A stretch of DNA of 64,000 nt from CALVUJ01 sp045119835 (GTDB lineage Bacteria; Bacillota_I; Bacilli_A; RFN20; DUOF01), in contig JBGVED010000027.1 of assembly GCA_045119835.1 (NCBI GenBank), positions 1 to 64,000 on the forward strand, read 5' to 3'. Under the pieces are notes generated by a model that had not been told where the DNA came from, searched no databases, and saw only the letters and a list, made by a program, of their open reading frames with translations. Position 1 is the stretch's first letter. Each line of letters begins with the position of its first letter. A program made the position numbers and the translations under genes. Positions 61,290 through 64,000 of this stretch are shown in pieces.

Positions 61290-62075
61290 TTAAAAAAGAC
61301 CAGCGATTTCTATATCACTAATCTCTCCTAAGTCATCGGCTGTTAAATAGCCCATATCGTTTTCTAATTGAGATACTTTGGTAATATTGACCAAAGCTTC
61401 ATTCATAATTTTATTATAAATATCTGTGATTGCTTGATTAACGTAACCACAATCTGCATACCCTTGTGCTTTTACCCAAGTTTGAGTCGCATATTCATCC
61501 AAGATTACTTCCATAGTTTCAAGTGTAATAGTATATGTTACAACTTTTCTTCCATCAATTCTTGTAATATATTTAGATGTATCATCTAAATCAATTAAAA
61601 CAATTACATTTGAAGATGGGACATAAGTGGTCGTTAAATCACCACCAATTTGATATTGTCCACTAATAGAATAACATCCTACTTCTAAATCACTCAAAAC
61701 AATTGGAGATACAATTGTACCTCGTTTATTGACAATTGGAATCTCACTTAAATCATCATATGACGAAACTCCAGCGTTTCCTGAAATCTCTTTGAATACT
61801 GGCACAAGGATATCGTTAATTAATAAATATCCTATACCGTTACAAATATAAAAAGTGTTACTTTGAATATTTTCTGTTGGCAATTCTTCAACTGCGACAA
61901 TAGAACTTTGATTAAATCCTTTAATATCTTGTATTTGTGTATTTTTATCGATAAACACCATTGTATTTGTATCTCTACAAAATACATATGTTGGATAAGC
62001 TAAAAGACCACGTTCTATAAGCGATTGAATGTCACCATAATTAGCAACGGCAAATTTTGTAACAAGATTCGCCAT
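61290..62075 (-). CDS. Tail protein
   Basis: 261 aa. N-terminal half (YGDIQSLIERGLLAYPTYVFCRDTN..FIDK) is a beta-rich domain I know from fibre/baseplate proteins of Clostridia phages; near the C-terminus SQLENDMGYLTADDLGEISD precedes the short tag IEIAGLF. No enzymatic motif. SD AAGGAAGGATTAAAAGAT. Confidence 0.65.
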   Translation of the reverse strand: MANLVTKFAVANYGDIQSLIERGLLAYPTYVFCRDTNTMVFIDKNTQIQDIKGFNQSSIVAVEELPTENIQSNTFYICNGIGYLLINDILVPVFKEISGNAGVSSYDDLSEIPIVNKRGTIVSPIVLSDLEVGCYSISGQYQIGGDLTTTYVPSSNVIVLIDLDDTSKYITRIDGRKVVTYTITLETMEVILDEYATQTWVKAQGYADCGYVNQAITDIYNKIMNEALVNITKVSQLENDMGYLTADDLGEISDIEIAGLF

Positions 62076-62098
62076 ATCTTTTAATCCTTCCTTACTAA

Positions 62099-63013
62099 TT
62101 AAAACTCAACAATTTCATATCCAACTTGAATTTCTTCAAATTTTTTTTCAATCATCGTTTGTACGGTTTCGACATCAGCTTTTGCTTCCATCTGTGTTTC
62201 AAATTCCACATCTTTTTTTTCAAGAGTGGTAATCTTAGCGTAAATATCATCTAATTCATCGCTATTGTCATAAAAAACTCTAGTGCCATTAAAATCAAAA
62301 GCAACTTGTCCTTTGTCTTGCACAAATATAAGTTGTCCATCTTTGGTTCCTAACGCTTCAATCTTATCACTAGTTGTTGCAACAATCTTAAACTCTCGCT
62401 TAGTTATCACATATGAGTTTGTAGTATCGTCATAAACCATCTTAGTGTTTTTAGACAAATAACTTTGACTACAATCGCTAGGTTCGGCAGCATTCATAGG
62501 GTCAAAATTATAAAAAGAACCACCTGATATAATCACTTTTGCCGTACCATTCTTGTAGTTGGCATCATAGCAGTTAATAGTTTGTTCATACCCATTTGCA
62601 CCAGAAATAGTTTGTTGAATTTTGTAATAACCACCATTAATATATGCAGTACCAGTATGAACATAAACTGAAGAAATATTACCAATGTAAGTACCACTTT
62701 CAATAACCAATATACCCCCATTGCGAACATCAACGGCATAACAGTCATTTTCTTTAGCAAGCAAAGTACCAGTACCAGCATTACTACTGTCTAATAATGT
62801 TAAAATACCACCATTACCAACAGAAATTAAAGACCAACTTGTTGCATTTTCATTCCATATGTCTTCAGTATTCTTAATTGTATAACCATTCAAGTCGATA
62901 GTGATGTTTTTAGATACTGTTGTAGGTTCTGCTACTACAATATCACTTGTCAATTTAACAACGGTATTTTCAATTGCGTTGTCAATCAATATTTGTAAAT
63001 TATTTTTAGCCAT
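62099..63013 (-). CDS. Tail protein with right-handed beta-helix
   Basis: 304 aa. Repeating strands (NITIDLNGYTIKN, GGILTLLDSSNAGTG, GGILVIESGTYIGN, GTAYINGGYYKIQ, KVIISGGSFYNFD) form a pectate-lyase-like beta-helix in residues 30-185, a fold used by tailspikes to bind or cut glycans; no catalytic residues can be named. A coiled-coil C-terminus ends VGYEIVEF. SD AAGGTGGTGGAATAAAAT. Confidence 0.75.
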   Translation of the reverse strand: MAKNNLQILIDNAIENTVVKLTSDIVVAEPTTVSKNITIDLNGYTIKNTEDIWNENATSWSLISVGNGGILTLLDSSNAGTGTLLAKENDCYAVDVRNGGILVIESGTYIGNISSVYVHTGTAYINGGYYKIQQTISGANGYEQTINCYDANYKNGTAKVIISGGSFYNFDPMNAAEPSDCSQSYLSKNTKMVYDDTTNSYVITKREFKIVATTSDKIEALGTKDGQLIFVQDKGQVAFDFNGTRVFYDNSDELDDIYAKITTLEKKDVEFETQMEAKADVETVQTMIEKKFEEIQVGYEIVEF

Positions 63014-63035
63014 ATTTTATTCCACCACCTTCATC

Positions 63036-63440
63036 TTAGAATTCTACAATTTCAACAAAAGAATCCGCTGACTCTTTAATCATTGTTTTTACTTCTTCTG
63101 CTGTAACCTTAGTAGCAATTTCCACTTCCAATGCGGATACATCTGTAGGTTTGCTTAAGCTCACAAACTTTTCGCCATTCCAAAAATAACCATCTTCACC
63201 AAAGATATAAACTTTACCTAACTCACCAGATTCAGGTAAGGCTTCACCATCGACAACAATAATTTCATCATCTTCTTCAACAATTACTTTATTGCCATCT
63301 TTATCAACCCAACCAACATACGGTTTACCATTGGCATCTTTGACAAATAAAATGTCATAAGCATCAATTGTTCCAGCAGCCAAAGCCGAATCAACTTTTT
63401 CGAGAGTACCAAAGGCGTGTTTTGCTCTTTCATTAGCCAT
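63036..63440 (-). CDS. Small tail protein
   Basis: 134 aa. The short repeat-like AYDILFVKDANGKPYVGWVDKDGN and GEDGYFWNGEKFVSLSKPTD resemble baseplate connector pieces; it ends SFVEIVEF like the beta-helix protein downstream. SD AAAAGGAGGAAACGCAC. Confidence 0.65.
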   Translation of the reverse strand: MANERAKHAFGTLEKVDSALAAGTIDAYDILFVKDANGKPYVGWVDKDGNKVIVEEDDEIIVVDGEALPESGELGKVYIFGEDGYFWNGEKFVSLSKPTDVSALEVEIATKVTAEEVKTMIKESADSFVEIVEF

Positions 63441-63477
63441 GTGCGTTTCCTCCTTTTAAAATATTTTAAATATATAT

Positions 63478-63515
63478 AAAACCTAATACTCAAAGCTTAA
63501 AGTATTAGAGGTTTT
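63478..63515 (-). terminator. Terminator hairpin
   Basis: AAACCTAATACT pairs with AGTATTAGAGGTTT (one bulge), overlapping the stop of the small XkdX-like gene. Confidence 0.55.
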
Positions 63516-63681
63516 ATCTAGGTTTAACTTCCAAATTTACATTTTTACCATTTTCAACATTTAAAATATAAACTTTTTCTTCCTCTGTTATTTTTCCACT
63601 TTCAAATAATTCAACAATTTTTTCTACTTTCACTTTTCCACTTACATATAATCTTTTCATTGATTCAACGAATTGGTTCAT
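63514..63681 (-). CDS. Small XkdX-like protein
   Basis: 55 aa (MNQFVESMKRLYVSGKVKVE..., then ELFESGKITEEEKVYIL), similar in length and in the 'gkIteeey..I' end to XkdX proteins of Bacillus phage tail modules. It abuts the gene upstream, so expression is coupled. Confidence 0.6.
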   Translation of the reverse strand: MNQFVESMKRLYVSGKVKVEKIVELFESGKITEEEKVYILNVENGKNVNLEVKPR

Positions 63682-63999
63682 TTATAGTACCCCCATTTCC
63701 AATAACAATAAATTATATTCGTCAATTATTGACTCAGGTGACTTCATATTAAGAACTCTAAGTTGTTGGTACTCAAACGAATCTATCTCAATGACGTCCA
63801 CAATATCAACATTAACTTCGGCAGGTACATTATAAAGGGTTCTCTCGTGAACAATGGTATTGTTATCTGACAATAAGATTGCTTGAGCATCATTTTCATC
63901 ACTTAAAATCCATATTTTATGTTTGGGTTGCCACTTCAAATAAGTGAGATGGTCAAGCACATCTATAACTTTATTATCTTTAATTACTTTGTAAAACAT
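63682..63999 (-). CDS. Tail-module hypothetical protein
   Basis: 105 aa (MFYKVIKDNKVIDVLDHLTY..KHKIWILSDENDAQAILLSD), a type often found immediately upstream of XkdX-like genes in Clostridia phage baseplate operons. It starts at the ATG complementary to 63997-63999; its SD would lie beyond the window, so the start is provisional. Confidence 0.65.
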   Translation of the reverse strand: MFYKVIKDNKVIDVLDHLTYLKWQPKHKIWILSDENDAQAILLSDNNTIVHERTLYNVPAEVNVDIVDVIEIDSFEYQQLRVLNMKSPESIIDEYNLLLLEMGVL

Positions 64000-64000
64000 A

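Noticed and set aside
1..64000. Alternative genetic code (stop-codon reassignment)
   Set aside because: Genes are long and end in TAA, TAG or TGA without in-frame read-through, and no suppressor tRNA is in the cluster.

Overview
The window is a contiguous piece of a large, AT-rich (about 30% GC by eye) tailed-phage genome, most likely temperate and infecting a strictly anaerobic Firmicute (Clostridia-type gut bacterium). The evidence is phage replication, recombination and tail genes throughout, an anaerobic (class III) ribonucleotide reductase set, strong Gram-positive Shine-Dalgarno sites, a large serine recombinase and standard-code genes. The overall style resembles SPbeta-like phages: YopX proteins, a catalytically degenerate tyrosine-recombinase-like protein, a large serine recombinase, and a short repeated intergenic motif.

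Positions 1-37745 hold rightward (+) early and metabolic genes. First come small proteins and the integrase-fold candidate regulator (838-1791), then a 3D-domain protein, a cysteine desulfurase and YopX proteins. Next is a replication/recombination block: an SSB-like protein, a Sak4-like ATPase, a candidate loader, DnaB helicase and primase. Two tandem paralogous DNA methyltransferase-like genes follow, then a queuosine-precursor transporter (YhhQ family) beside a TGT/DpdA-like protein, a candidate 7-deazaguanine DNA-modification pair. A RecB-like nuclease, SHMT, two PP-loop (PAPS-reductase-like) proteins, a short MetK, DnaE polymerase, RecD2-like helicase, LigA, NrdH, NrdD, NrdG (fused to a homing endonuclease), an FTR-like redox protein, dUTPase, a papain-like protease and a membrane protein complete it. 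Four homing-endonuclease genes interrupt the block.

Positions 37746-41014 hold a six-tRNA cluster with a roughly 565-nt, GC-richer, hairpin-dense non-coding segment between tRNA-Arg and tRNA-Ala (a candidate ROOL/GOLLD-class large RNA). Small genes follow, including a remote ThyX-like protein and a DUF1599/Nmad1 protein. Positions 41015-42170 are non-coding: a compact structured RNA, a tRNA-like mosaic, two similarly built elements of about 200 bp with 27-30 bp inverted-repeat arms, and terminators. This is where rightward transcription meets leftward transcription.

Positions 42171-45300 form a lysogeny/integration segment with two small leftward genes, one HNH gene (+) and the large serine recombinase (-). 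Positions 45520-63999 are a leftward run of tail-fibre and receptor-binding genes, many with their own terminator. They have shared N-terminal and C-terminal motifs and varied central domains (esterase, beta-helix, InlB-type repeats, BspA-type repeats, YadA-like repeats with an autoprotease domain).

As a system, the phage brings its own replisome, anaerobic dNTP supply, one-carbon and SAM supply, and several genes plausibly devoted to modifying its DNA, plus a highly diversified adhesin set. All functions are inferred from sequence motifs recognised by eye; no database search was run.
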